A stretch of DNA of 64,000 nucleotides from Cenococcum geophilum 1.58 (Eukaryota > Ascomycota > Dothideomycetes > Gloniales > Gloniaceae): contig KV748179.1 in assembly GCA_001692895.1 (NCBI GenBank), forward strand, positions 5,168,668-5,232,667. Direction: 5' to 3'. A program made the translations under genes and the position numbers. Below the pieces are notes generated by a model. It was not told where the DNA came from. It did not search any database and saw only the letters and a program-made list of their open reading frames with translations. This document shows, piece after piece, positions 23,943 through 35,445 of this stretch. How positions within the stretch are numbered: the stretch's first letter is position 1; every line of letters begins with the position of its first letter.

Positions 23943-26900
23943 TTATCTAAAGCTTATCTTACCCTTTCTTCCTAAAAAGGAACTTAAATATATCTATAAG
24001 GCCATAAAAAGGACAAGGACACAGAATAGGACCCTAAGGACATTACTAGGACTATAAGGACAGGATAGAACCCCTAGAATATAAAAGGAACATAAAAAGA
24101 ACCCTAAGAACCGGACGCGCATAGACTAGAACCCCTAAAGAAATTACCCNGAATTACCTAACACCTNTACCACNATNCNAAGAAATATAGNANCNAGTAA
24201 AGCAGCTNCAGGACCCTTAAATACCTTAGATAAAGAAACAATAACTGTCTTAACCCCCCAGGCGGAGCTTATGGCAGCTAATGCCGAAATTAAACGGCTA
24301 TAAGAACTACTGGAAACTAGGGACACCCCTACCTCTAGCGATAACCTATTAGACAGACTTGCTACGGTCCTTAAGGCCCTAGCCTAAAGCACCGCATTAT
24401 TATGATCTGTAAAGGTTATGGACCCCCTATTGCTTACAAATGGAACTAACCCTATATTTAATAATTGGAAGCTTTAACTATAAGATAAGCTTGAAGTTAA
24501 TGCGGACCACTTCCCCACTACTTAAGCTAAAATAGCCTATATCTTCGGCCGTACCGGCGGGGACATACAGACGTATCTATGTCCGCGATACGCCGCAGAC
24601 TCCGTAGACCCCTTTGTCTCTAAAGAAGAAATAATTAACTACTTGTCTTCCGTTTATAAGGACCCCTTTAAGATATAGAACGCCCGCCTTAATTATAAAA
24701 GCCTGAATATAAAAACAACGGAGACCTTTTTAACCTTTTAGACCCGCTTTCTGCACCTAGCTAGCCAAGCCTAAATTCCCTATGAAGACCTACTGCTAGA
24801 CCTCTTTAATAAACTTACCCTAGACCTATAGCGCGCCGTACTACCAGTTTTTACTACTATATAGACGCTAAAGGTACTTATGGACCACTATCTGGCTATT
24901 AACTAAGGCCTCCGTTAAATTAAGGCACGTGCTGAGCGGTATAAAGCCAGGAACTCTTTAAACCAGACTATAAGCACTATAAGAACAGCTAATAGTACCC
25001 CTATACGGGCCGTAACTCCTGCGGCACTAACCGTTCAGCCTGCCGTTAACTTAGCAGCTAGTCCTACCGCGGGCCCGGTATATACTCGGCCTACTTACAG
25101 TAACCTCTATAGATAAGCCCTTAGCAATTAAGGAGCTTGCTTTTTATACGGCTAAAAAGACTACTTTGTAAGGAACTGCCTAATAGCGGCGAAGACAAAC
25201 AAGGTTCTGTTAATTTAGGAGGATAGTATAAAGTTGGAAAAAGAGGAACCCTAGAGGAAGACTCCTCTCTAGGGTTAAAAGAAATTAATATATTATATGT
25301 TAATCTAGGTCGGCTAGTTAGTAGAAGAAGCTGCACTATCCCTTGTACTTTATTCCGTAATGGATATTAAGTTTTAACCTCTGCTTTAGCTGACTCTGGA
25401 GTAAATACCTTTGCCTTAATAGATACCTAGTATGCTATAAAGCTGGCTGAATTTCTAAATGCACCCCTTAAAGAACTGCCTAAACCTATTCCTATTCGCG
25501 GGTATAACGGACGGATAGGGCTACCTATTACGACTATCTTATAGATCTACCTCCGCGTTAACGGACGAAGGTAGTATAATGTCCCCTTCCTAATTACGGA
25601 CCTTAAAAGCCATAATATAATCTTAGGAAGAAAATGGCTAGCCTATTTAGGCTTATAGCTTAACGTACGGAATAGATAGCTTCTCTAGCCCGAAACTATA
25701 CCCCCAACGCCTTCCTTTATAAAAGAAATTAGTATTATAATAGAAAACCTTATACGGCCGCAGATAAACCCCGTTTACTAGGCTAATGTAATGCGTAGGG
25801 ACTAGGCTTTTAAGAAGGATATATAGCTTAATCCGTAAAGGATCTGTATATTACGCCGCCCCTAGGTTACCTATACTATGCCACCCGCATAAGAGACCTA
25901 GGAAGTTAGTAGTGATCTACCTAAGTTCCCTAGGGAGAACTTAGGCCCTATAAAGCTATAAAGGATAGCTAGGAATATTGGACGATATACTAAACTAATA
26001 GATTAGAAGGATAACTTATGGAAAATGGAATATAAGCTAAGGAAGATTATAAACTCTATACCGCAAAATACGGCCTAATAAAAGTCCATAAAGAAACCTA
26101 CGGACCTTCCCTTAGTTAATATCTACTATATTGGCGCCGTAGGATTCTACTAAAACTTGGTCCAACCTAATACCGTTGCCTTTACTACCAGCTTATATAA
26201 AATTGATTAAATAATTAAGGAAAAGGAAAGCGAGCTTAGTGGATAGGAAAGCGAGCTTATAGATAAGGAGCTGGTTGAATAGAAACTGCCTTATTAACAC
26301 TAGAAATTCAAGGATATATTCTCTAAGGTAGTATCTAATATGCTTTCGCCTTACTAACCATATAACTATAAGATTGAGATCGAGCCAGACAAGGAGGACA
26401 CCCTTAGCTATAGCCCCCTCCGTTAGCAGTCTGCTGCCAAATTATAGGCTATAAAGTAGTACCTTATTAATAATCTAGATAAGGGCTTTATTAAGCCTAG
26501 CCAAGCCCCTTTTAACTTACCTATTTTTTTTGCTAAGAAGCTAAATAGAGGACTTTGTTTCTATATCGACTACTGTAAACTTAATAATATAACCCGCAAG
26601 GACCGCTATCCACTGCCCTTACTTAATAAGACTCTAGCCCAAATAAGTAGAGCTAAGATCTTTATAAAGCTCAATATCCGTTAGGCTTTTTACCGGATTA
26701 GAATAGACCCTAAATTAGAGGATCTTACTATATTTTAGACCCGTTACGGAATATATAAATATAAAGTGCTTTCTTTTAAGCTGACTAACGGACTGGCTAT
26801 ATATCAGCGGTATATAAATGATATACTATTTAACTACCTTAACGACTTCTACATAGCCTATTTAGATAATATTATAATCTACTTTGAGAATAAATTGGAG

Positions 26901-29395
26901 TATTAGGAGCATATTTATAAAGTTTTATAATAGCTCCAGGAAGCTAGCCTCCAGGCCGACATTAAGAAGTTAGAATTTAGTGTTAAGCGTATAAAGTACC
27001 TAGGTTTTATTATTAGTATAGATAGAATTAAGGCCAACCTAAAAAAAACGGCTGTAATTGATTAGTGGATACCCCTACGGACCGTAAAAGGGGTATAATT
27101 ATTTTTAGGTTTCTATAACTTCTACTGACGCTTTATTAAGAATTATAGCAGAATCGCCTAGCCTCTTAACCGCCTTACTAGGAAAGACCAGCCCTTCTAC
27201 TTTAACGCTATATGTATGCAGGCCTTTACTAAGCTTAAAAAACGACTGGTATCGGCTCCCTTACTTGCTTATTTTGACCTAGAACGGCCCTTGATGTTAG
27301 AAACTAATGCCTTAGACGGCGTAATAGCTGGTGTTTTTTCCTAGAAGTAACCGGACGGAGAATAGCACCCTATTGTATACTATTTAAAGACTATAATAGA
27401 TGCTAAACTAAACTACCATATTTATAACAAAGAAATGCTGGCTATTATCTCTAGCTTCTAGCACTGGCGTGTATAGCTAGAAGGGACCCCTGAGTTTATT
27501 AAGGTAGTTTCGGATTATAAGGCCCTAGAATACTTTATAATAACTAAGGCCCTTATGGCCTAGCAGGCACGCTAGGCGGATATCCTATCTTAGTTTTACT
27601 TCTTAATTATATATAGACTAGGCGCTATAAACCGTGCGGATGCTTTTATAAGGCGCGAATAAGACCTAGGTAACTAGATGGCTATAAAGATCTTATTATG
27701 GACCTAGACACTACTACAACTAGAGTACCTTAACCCCCAGATATAGGCAGAACTGGGTATAGACTCCTTAGGCGCCGAGATGTATCCTATTAACCCTTTA
27801 GGACTTAACTTAATTAACGAATTGCTGTAGATAAACTGTACGGCCCCTTCTCTATAGGAGTACCGTGAAAAGGCAAAGAACGTTACTAGCCTATGGTCCC
27901 TTAAAAACGGATTACTTAAGTATTAGGAACGGCTAGTAGTAGTAAAGGAATAGAACTTACGGACTCGGCTTATTACTAAAGCATATGCCTAGGTTTCTAT
28001 GGCCTATTCTAGAAAGAATAAGACCCGTAAAATTATTGGTAACTAATATTACTGGCCCGGAATAGTTATAGACATTAACCGCTATATACGGAACTGCAAT
28101 AACTGCCGTAGGTCTATAATTCCGCGAGATAAGACCCTAGGACTATTAAAGCCACTCTTGATACTAGAACGCCCCTAGTAGTATATCTCTATAGACTTTT
28201 ATAAGCTGCCTATAGACCGCGACGGATATGATATGGTTATAATCCTAGTTAACCGCTTTAGCAAGCGCCTGTTCTTAATCCCCTATTATAAGAATATTAA
28301 CGCTAAAAAGGCGGCCTGACTATATATCTATTACGTCTACCGAATTTACGGACTACTAGATACTATTATATCGGACTGTGGACCGCAGTTTATATTGGCT
28401 TTCTAGAACAAGTTTACCTAGATCCTAGAAATTAGGCTAAAGCTTTCTATAGCATACCACCCCTAGATAGATGGTTAAATAAAGATTATAAATTAATACT
28501 TAGACTAGAGACTCCGGCCCTTTGTTAACTACTTTTAAGATAACTAGGGCGAACTGCTACCTCTAATAGACTACGCCTAGGCGACCCTACCCTACGACTT
28601 TATGGGATTTGCACCTATTTAACTAGAAATGGGGTATCTACCCTAAATAAGCTTTGACTGGGATAGGCCAGAAGGACCATAAACCGTACGTAAGAAACTG
28701 TCTTATAAGGAAGCCTAGCAGTACGCCAAGCGCTTAGAGGAAGCCTAGACGGTAGCCCGTATAAACCTAGAAAAGGCCTAGAAATTAATAAAATAGCAGG
28801 CAAATAAGCATAGGCGCGAGCCTAACTTTACTATAGGTGATATAGTTTAGGTTACAACAAAGAACTAGAAAACAAAACGGCCTAGCCGTAAGCTCGATTA
28901 TTAGATAGCAGGACTATATAAGGTCCTTAAGAAAATAGGCAATTTATATAAAGTAGAGCTCTCAGATTTAATTAAGGTTTACTCTATCTTCTTACCGGAT
29001 AAGCTACGGAAGGCTATAAATAACCTATTACCTAGACAAAAGAATAAACCCCCCCTGCTGATTTAAGTTAGTGGCAATAACAAATAGGAAATTAAAGAGA
29101 TACTGGCCTATAAGCTAGTAAGGAAAACGCTAAAGTACCGCGTTAGTTAGAAAGGCTATAACCCAGATCCTACCTAGTACCCTATATAGAACTTTATTAG
29201 TAGTCCCTATAAGCTTTAAGAATTCTATAGCCGTTACCCTAATAAACCGGGACCGCCAAAGTACTTAGATAAATGGATGGAATGCTAGCATAATGAAGAT
29301 AATAAGCTACTAGAAGAGTATAAAGATAGGAACGCCCTATAGGCATAATACGGACATATAAAGCCTAAGGGCAGGCTTTTGCGGAGGGGGGGTAA

Positions 29396-29620
29396 TATTA
29401 CGGCACTGGCAGAACTTGGCAGAACTTGACTGGCAGAACTTGGCAGAACTTTAAGGTTATGTAACTAGAAGACCGCATAAAAGAACCCTACTTCGACTGG
29501 CGCTGCTCTTCTTCTCCTTTCCTTTCTCTAGCTTTAGATCCTCGTTTATAGACTACTAATTGTATAGGCTTGCGCGTCTCTCTTGTCGTGCTCGTGCCTC
29601 GATTAACTAAGTCGCTAACA
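29396..29620 (+). repeat. 3' LTR of gypsy E
   Basis: 225 bp, matching the 5' LTR except for one fewer 24-bp unit and a modest number of mostly transition differences. It is preceded by a G-rich polypurine tract (about 29382-29392) and followed by the TSD CTCTA. Confidence 0.92.
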
Positions 29621-29840
29621 CTCTAGATATATAACATTAACCATATCGCGAGGCCCATCTCACTTATACTAACAGATATTAATATTATAGACTGTTTCTT
29701 TATAAATAACTATAGTAATTAGGATATATATAATACTATATATAACGAAGATTTTAAGCGAATAAATAGGGTATAGGTTAATGTATATGTAAGGAAATAG
29801 GCTTATACTAGGCGGTAAATAAATATAACTTAGCTAAAAT

Positions 29841-31620
29841 AGTAGTAAGTTATAACTAGCGGCGCCGGATTGCAATAAAGGGGTAGATTGCCGCAACTAT
29901 AATAAACTAGAATATAACACTACTACGTATCGCCCTCTACGCGCTAGCTACCCTTTATATCCTATATACTATACTATCTACCTTAAAAGTAGGTAAATAT
30001 CGCGAGGAACTAGGCTTCTATATAGTATAGAAAAAATATTATATAAAGTAGGACCCTACGCTATAGTAAGGCAATCTAATTGCCCTATTACAAAGCCTAA
30101 TAAATAGTTAGGCCGCCCTCCTAACTTATTATTATAAGTTTATTAAAACTCCTTTTTATACACTTAGTAAGAAATACCTAATTTATATTATAAAAGTTAA
30201 CTAGGTCGTTATTTAAAGCACATTAAGTATAAGGCTTTAGACTATTTAGCGTTTTTTAGGAAAGTAAGGTATATATAAAAGCTAAATAGTTCTACTAAAC
30301 TAATATACTTATTCTCTACCTATTTTATAAAAAAGTAAATAAAGATGCCGTAAGTTAAGTAGTAGCTCTTAAGATAATCTAGATCTTAAAGGGGATAATA
30401 TTAGGCTCTATACCGTAACTGTCTCTATTAAAAGGTAAGGCTGTTATTAATGTGCTATAGTATAACCCATTATTATTAATTTCGATAACGTTATCCTAAT
30501 AGATAATCCCGTTCTTATTAGATGAAAGCCTATAAACCCTAAGCGACCGCAAGATATCTAAAACCTATACTTAAAAGAAATGTATATATTACTTAAATAA
30601 ATAACCGCTATAGAATAACTTTAGATAATATATAAAGCAGCTACTTAGCCTAGTTAATATAAAGATATATAATATTGCTTAGACACGTCTTATTATATAA
30701 GTAATAATAGGCTCTATACCTAAAGAGCTCTATCTCTCTCCCTAGCCGGAAATAAATATAAGCGGTTTAAACACACTAATAAAGTAGACGTAAAAAGAGG
30801 TAATTACTATTATAGACCGTTATAAAAACCTAATAAATAGAGTATTAAGTATGCTACTAGGGCCGGCGGCACGTAAGGTTCGCGGTCCTTAGATTTAGTA
30901 GCACTATACTAACTAATTTTTTAGCTATATAACTAGCTTAGCGTGTTTTAGTATTATATAATAAATATAGTACGCAATACCGTTACTAGGAGTTATAACT
31001 ACCTTAAACTAGATACTAAGGCTATAATAGAGGAAGTAGCGGAACTACTTAAGGATAACTGCTTTACGCTTAGTAGTCTAGTTAGTACTTTACCTTTTAT
31101 TATACCTAACTAACTAAGGCTAGAATAGAGAGATAAGATTTAGGGCGCTAATTATCACACGTTATATTAAGCGCGTGTTCTTTAATACTAGGCTAAGGTT
31201 ACTCGCCCTTAATAAGAATAGTACTAACCTCTTTTTACCTATTATAGCTAATATAATATAGCTTATATATATAGCAATTTAATATACTCTTAAGGACTAT
31301 AGAAGTGGAATATAAGTTATTTATAAGTTTAAAGCTAATACTATAATTATAGGTAAATCTATAGAAAGCCTTTTACTATACTTACTAAAGCGTATTATAG
31401 ATAGTTGGGAATAACTATAGAATACTTAGAAGAGCTACTAACCTAAGTATAATAAAAGGCTATATAGGCTACTTTTATAATAAGTTAATAAGATATAAAA
31501 TATAACTAGAGATAAGATGCTATAGACTTAATAGGTAATTAGTAATCTATTTAAGGATATTATAGAAGATTTAGAGGAACTAGATCCTAAGTATAATAAT
31601 AGGTTTACTTAATAACCGTA
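29841..31620 (+). pseudogene. Unidentified coding relic downstream of the transposase
   Basis: The plus strand keeps a protein-like texture for about 1.8 kb after the expected end of the transposase (stop-free patches such as 30470-30600 and 31000-31110). It may be a C-terminal extension of the transposase or a separate gene. No motif was recognised. Confidence 0.35.
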
Positions 31621-31979
31621 TACTATAAGTGTAAATATATAATATTACATTAATCATATCGCAACGTTATATCGCGATACTTGCTATATACTATAGCACT
31701 TTCCTACTATTTCCTATATTATAATATCGCGCTATTTTAATTATTATATATAGGCTAATAAAGATAATATAATAGGACAACGGTAGACTAGTGTATTTAT
31801 TATAAAGAATAAACCCTAAAACTATATATAAGGTCTCCTTCTCATAATATACTAATAAGACGATTTTAATGCTATATAACTATAATATTAACGCTATCTA
31901 AGCGCGCCTTAAATAAATTTAAGGTAATAATAAATAGGAAATAGGAATTAATTACCGTATTTTATAGTATACTTTTGCT

Positions 31980-32220
31980 AGTAAGTCTAAGGTTATAGAT
32001 ATTACGAATAGTACTATATTAGAGGATATAAAGGCCCGCCTACGGAGTAGAAATAGACTAGTAATACTAGAATTTGCTAATAAAGAGGATAAGAGTAAAA
32101 AAGGTAGCGGAATAGATAAGGAAAATAATAGCGATAAAGAGGATAAGAGTAGAGAAGGTAGTGGGATAAATAGGGAAAATAATAGTAAGAATAACGGCGA
32201 GAATAAAGACAATTAGGGGT
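31980..32220 (+). other. Acidic/basic low-complexity coding tail
   Basis: A plus-strand frame here encodes a charged repeat of the type EDKSKKGSGIDKENNSDK followed by a second, diverged round, ending at a stop near 32214. It looks like the disordered C-terminus of a transposon protein. The opposite-strand frame (31952-32212) is a Leu/Ser-rich shadow of it. Confidence 0.5.
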
Positions 32221-32373
32221 TTAATAGTATAGTGCTACTATTACGGCGGGACTTATATAAACATTAAACCTAAAATAGTAGGTTAACTAAAGGGCGTTAT
32301 TAGGCGTATTAAGGTTATATTATACTACTATTAGGTTAAAATATGTTCTTTATATAATATATGCTAAGTATAT

Positions 32374-32535
32374 AAAATAAGTAGAGAATACTAACTATAT
32401 ATAATAAGTAAAGGGTACTAACTATATAGAATAAGTAAAGGGTACTAACTGCGTAAACTAAGTAAAGTATACTAATTACGCGAAATAGGTAAATACTACT
32501 AACCGTATAGACTAAGTAAATACTATTAAGTGCGC
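32374..32535. repeat. 27-bp tandem repeat, six copies
   Basis: Six contiguous units of exactly 27 bp; the clearest contains ATAAGTAAAGGGTACTAACT. The units differ mainly by transitions. The array lies inside the right subterminal region of the giant transposon. Confidence 0.85.
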
Positions 32536-32689
32536 GGGAAAAGTAACGCTTATTTATTACTTAAAGTAAATAAGATATATAAAATGCGTAAGGGGGGTAT
32601 TATATATTAATTATATATTAAGTATAGAGAGAGCTTAATAAAATAAAGGCACTACTTACCTAGGTGGCTATAAATACGCAATTAGCTAT

Positions 32690-33082
32690 ACCGCGTTATT
32701 AGATATAATAGTATACTATACTACGTTATTAGATGCGGCAGTATACTTACACTATATTACTAGATGCGGCAGTATACTATACTACGTTATTAGATACGGC
32801 AGAATACTATACTATATTATTAGATGCGGCAGAATGCTATACCGCGTTATTAGATGCGGTAGAATGCTATACCGCGTTATTAGATGCGGCAGAATGCTAT
32901 ACCGCGTTATTAGATGCGGCAGAATGCTACACCGCGTTATTAAATGCGGCAGAATGCTGTACCGCGTTATTAGATGCGGTAGTATGCTTGCACCGCGTTG
33001 CTAGATGCGGCAGTATACTGCATCGCGTTATTAGATGCGGCAGTATGCTATACCGCGTTATTGGATGCGGCAGTATGCCGCA
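32690..33082. repeat. 30-bp tandem repeat, about 13 copies
   Basis: Units of 30 bp (two are 31 bp) with core GCGTTATTAGATGCGGCAGA. The left copies are AT-shifted by RIP-type change, while copies 6-13 keep their CpG and CpA steps. Because 30 is a multiple of three, a 119-codon frame (32733-33092) stays open through it, but that frame is best read as a by-product of the array. Its position about 100 bp inside the right terminus suggests a subterminal array, which in Plavaka- and CACTA-like elements can bind transposase (inference). Confidence 0.88.
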
Positions 33083-33186
33083 CCTAAGTTAATACCATAT
33101 GCTACACGTTGCAGTGCGCGGATTGCGCATTTGGCCGCCAAATGCCGCCAAATGCTGCGAAAATGCTGGTAAATTTTTTCCTGACG
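33083..33186. repeat. Right terminus of the giant transposon
   Basis: Contains GCATTTGGCGGC-type motifs in direct and inverted order (33125-33165), then TGGTAAATTTTTTCCTGACG ending at 33186, the reverse complement of the terminal motif at about 6459. This end is much less RIP-mutated than the left end. Confidence 0.6.
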
Positions 33187-34925
33187 AATGCGGCTTATAG
33201 ACAGTTCTTTACTAGCGTAAAATCTTACTTCGTCTTTAGCTCCTCCGCTCTTCTTCTATTATAGCTTTTTATAATGCCTTTATAATAGAACTATAATAAT
33301 AATAATAATAATTAGATAGGATTTACCTTTTTTATTATAAGAGTTTATTATAAGTTAATCTAGAGGTTGTCCCGTATAACGCGTCTACTAGCTACTATCC
33401 CTATTTACTTAAAATAGGTTCTAATAATAACGTCTTTATTTTAATTTTCTTTAGTTTATAAGCTGTTACCTCTCGCGCGTCTTTTTATTAATAACACTAT
33501 TCGTCTCGTCTTTTAGCAAACTGTTTTTATTATATTTTAGCTTTTAGCTTCTATATCTCTAGCTATTTTTTTATAACTACTTTATTCTCTTTTTATAATA
33601 CGCCTATAAGTAATAGGATCCCTATTTTATTTCTATTAATAATACTAACTTCCTATAGTATTCTCTTATAATAGCTTATAGTTATACTACGCGTCCCTAA
33701 ACCGGCGGTAGTGTTATTTTAGTACTACCCTAAACTACCTCTATTACTCCTACAGTAATCTCTCTAAAGTACTACCGTTATTACATTTACGCGCTTACAC
33801 TAGACCCGTCCCACGCCTATAAAATACTTTACTTTAGTAAAAACAAATTTAAGTATTCCTATTATTGTAGTAGGAGAAAGACCTACGTTCTGGTATTTTC
33901 TATTCTATCCTATTCTAAATTTTACTAATTATATTAGATCCCCCCTATTTATACGCGTAAGACTTATAAGCTCCATTGTGCTATCTAGGATTTCCGCCTA
34001 TATTTAAATAGTAACAGACGGAGATAGAAGGTATCTACCCTTACTTATAGGCTCTTTAATTTAATAAGGGTTTCTACTACTATAGAGACGTAATAATTTC
34101 GGATATATAGTGTTTAAGAGCGTATATATAAGTAGCTTACCCTTATAAATAATAACATTTGTACTCTTACGCGGGCCTTTCTGGCTAGGTGAGTTTCTTT
34201 AATAATACGTTTAGGAACTATACTAATTCTCTTAGCCAACGGCTTTTAGATCCCTACTTAAATGCTAATTTAGAGCTTAGGGATACTAAGAATAGCAACA
34301 AAAGTCTAGATAAATGTTCTCCTCGCTAGTCTTTCGCCTGTACTAGTCCTTCTAGTACCTGTTATTCTAAGAAGAATATTAGTAGAAGTGCTAATACTTC
34401 TAGGGATAGAGGAGCTAATAATACTATTAATAATAACGTTAAGATAGAAGAGGAGGCTCCCGTTACTATTGCTAGTATTTAAGTTATTATTTAGTTCTTT
34501 CCTTCTTTTTATAGAATAGCTTTATATAATACTTCTTAGGTGCCTCTAAGATGCCCTATTATTAGGAATTAACTTTATACTTTAGGGATACTTTATTTTA
34601 AGCTTTAGTAATAATTTATATAAAGGCAGTGTACTACTATAATCCCCATATATAATAAACGGGTGGTATTCCTATAAGTGCTTTATAATTTCTTAAATTT
34701 TTTAATTCTTTATAGGCTGTCTTTTTACTTATCTTTATACTATTAACTCTACTATATATCTCTAGTGCCAGACTAAATACTCTCCTTTTATCCCTAAGGG
34801 TCCCTCTAAATCCCTAAGACCTCTTCTTATATTACTACTACTTATTCTTAAATAGCGTCTTCTTTAGATAGTATCCCTAGTAGTTCTCCTATAGATTTTA
34901 TAAGCTCCCCCCTATAGGGTTCTAG
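33187..34925. other. Unassigned tail region of gypsy D, possibly with a plus-strand coding relic
   Basis: Lies between the giant transposon and the chromodomain of gypsy D. By position it should be the 3' non-coding tail of D, but it is long (1.7 kb). From about 33800 to 34485 the plus strand has a protein-like frame whose last part (NTSRDRGANNTINNNVKIEE near 34390-34455) ends at a clean stop. It could be an antisense ORF of D or another nested insertion. CT-rich sequence lies near 33220-33260. No family was recognised. Confidence 0.3.
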
Positions 34926-35445
34926 GATCCCTATTATAATAGTAAAGCATTTCCGTTCTTAATACTTGTGCTTAACCTTATAGTTTCGATTTATAGAGTC
35001 TTTCCTATTATCTTATCTATGGTATATCCGGAACTATTACCAAATTTTTACCTTTAGTCCTTAGGAAGGTTTTAATTACTATATTGCATCCTAGGTAAAG
35101 GTGCTCCTTAGGTTCCTAATTATTATATGCCTAAAAGTATTCTTCCTAATAAACTAAAAATTCGCGCTTCTTCTGGCGCCATATTTAGTCTAAAATATCT
35201 TCTATATTCCATTTTAGTTCCCTATTAATTTCGCTAGGTAGTAGCGGTTCTATACTATCTCTTCTCCAGTATAGCTTTAGTAAGGAAATATAAAATATAG
35301 GATGTATTAAATATAATTTCAGCAATTCCAATTTATAGGCTTAATTTTCTTTAGTTTTCCTAACTATTTTAAAGAGTTTAAGCTACCGGTAATCCAGCTT
35401 CTTCTTAATACGTTTTATTTAGATTTTTTTCTATAAATAGTAAGA
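34926..35445 (-). mobile_element. Gypsy D: integrase C-terminus and chromodomain
   Basis: Minus strand. The integrase C-terminal barrel (about 35445-35240) is followed by a chromodomain (about 35200-34990). It joins collinearly to 51998 once gypsy A and one TSD copy are removed. Heavily mutated. Confidence 0.8.

Larger units (their letters stand above)
23694..29620 (+). mobile_element. Ty3/Gypsy chromovirus 'E', inserted in the transposase gene
   Basis: Complete in layout, with LTRs at 23694-23942 and 29396-29620 and the 5-bp TSD CTCTA at 23689-23693 and 29621-29625. The parts in order are gag (about 24410-25250, with a zinc-knuckle remnant near 25135-25185), protease (about 25370-25650), reverse transcriptase (about 26330-27010), RNase H (about 27230-27570), integrase (about 27960-28800) and chromodomain (about 29080-29310), then a purine tract before the 3' LTR. 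It is broken by dozens of RIP-type changes but is visibly less mutated than D, G or A, so it is younger. It is related to gypsy F. Ambiguous bases at 24150-24195 suggest a collapsed repeat in the assembly. Confidence 0.92.
20560..29840 (+). pseudogene. Plavaka-type transposase, RIP-degraded and split by gypsy E
   Basis: The transposase of the giant element (Plavaka family, of the Kyakuja-Dileera-Zisupton group described in fungi). Family landmarks appear in the expected order: a Lys-rich N-terminal region (20600-20700), the 'PF...YLL' segment (about 21520-21560), the highly conserved block LPLGATIVLIILASNKT (about 21630-21690; the family has ...PVILASDKTQLT), a 'MAPNFL..VLKGL' segment where the family has D-x-LHQ-x-x-KG (about 22284-22325), NIPKLYTITYYLESI (about 22768-22813; His replaced by Tyr), a TNK..NYKEQML segment (about 22895-22930), and an AGALVET segment (about 23573-23592). 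Gypsy E interrupts it at 23693, and it continues at 29626. The Asp-to-Asn and His-to-Tyr changes fit RIP. It would cut and paste the element in the nucleus. Confidence 0.88.
6458..33186. mobile_element. Giant Plavaka-type DNA transposon with helicase cargo
   Basis: Termini are proposed from inverted sequence: CGTTAGGAAAAAATTTACTA at about 6459 matches the reverse complement of 33167-33186 (CGTCAGGAAAAAATTTACCA), followed on both sides by GCATTT-rich subterminal motifs. A similar but weaker terminus occurs at about 7862. With gypsy E and the retroposon removed it is about 20 kb. It carries a SNF2-family gene (minus), a zinc-knuckle/SF1 helicase gene (plus), a possible minus-strand gene and a Plavaka transposase (plus). 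The left end interrupts the tail of gypsy D. I could not identify a convincing TSD, so the outer ends are approximate. All genes are RIP-degraded. The alternative is two abutting related elements, because terminus-like GCATTTT motifs also occur near 13205-13262. Confidence 0.65.

Noticed and set aside
24144-24326. Frame containing ambiguous residues
   Set aside because: It lies across ambiguous bases in the leader/gag region of gypsy E and is antisense to it.
31952-32212. 86-codon Leu/Ser-rich minus-strand frame
   Set aside because: It is the antisense shadow of a charged low-complexity plus-strand coding tail.
32690-33082. CRISPR-like array
   Set aside because: Units are contiguous with no unique spacers, and the setting is a fungal transposon end.
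32733-33092. 119-codon open frame with a decapeptide repeat as a real repetitive protein
   Set aside because: The frame is open only because the DNA unit is 30 bp and lacks stops in that phase. It sits in the subterminal region of a transposon and has no continuation on either side.
6458-33186. Giant element as a Polinton/Maverick, Starship or Helitron
   Set aside because: No capsid, protein-primed polymerase, tyrosine-recombinase (DUF3435-type) or Rep-helicase motif was seen. The transposase landmarks are of Plavaka type, and the helicases are SNF2 and UPF1-like rather than PIF1-like.
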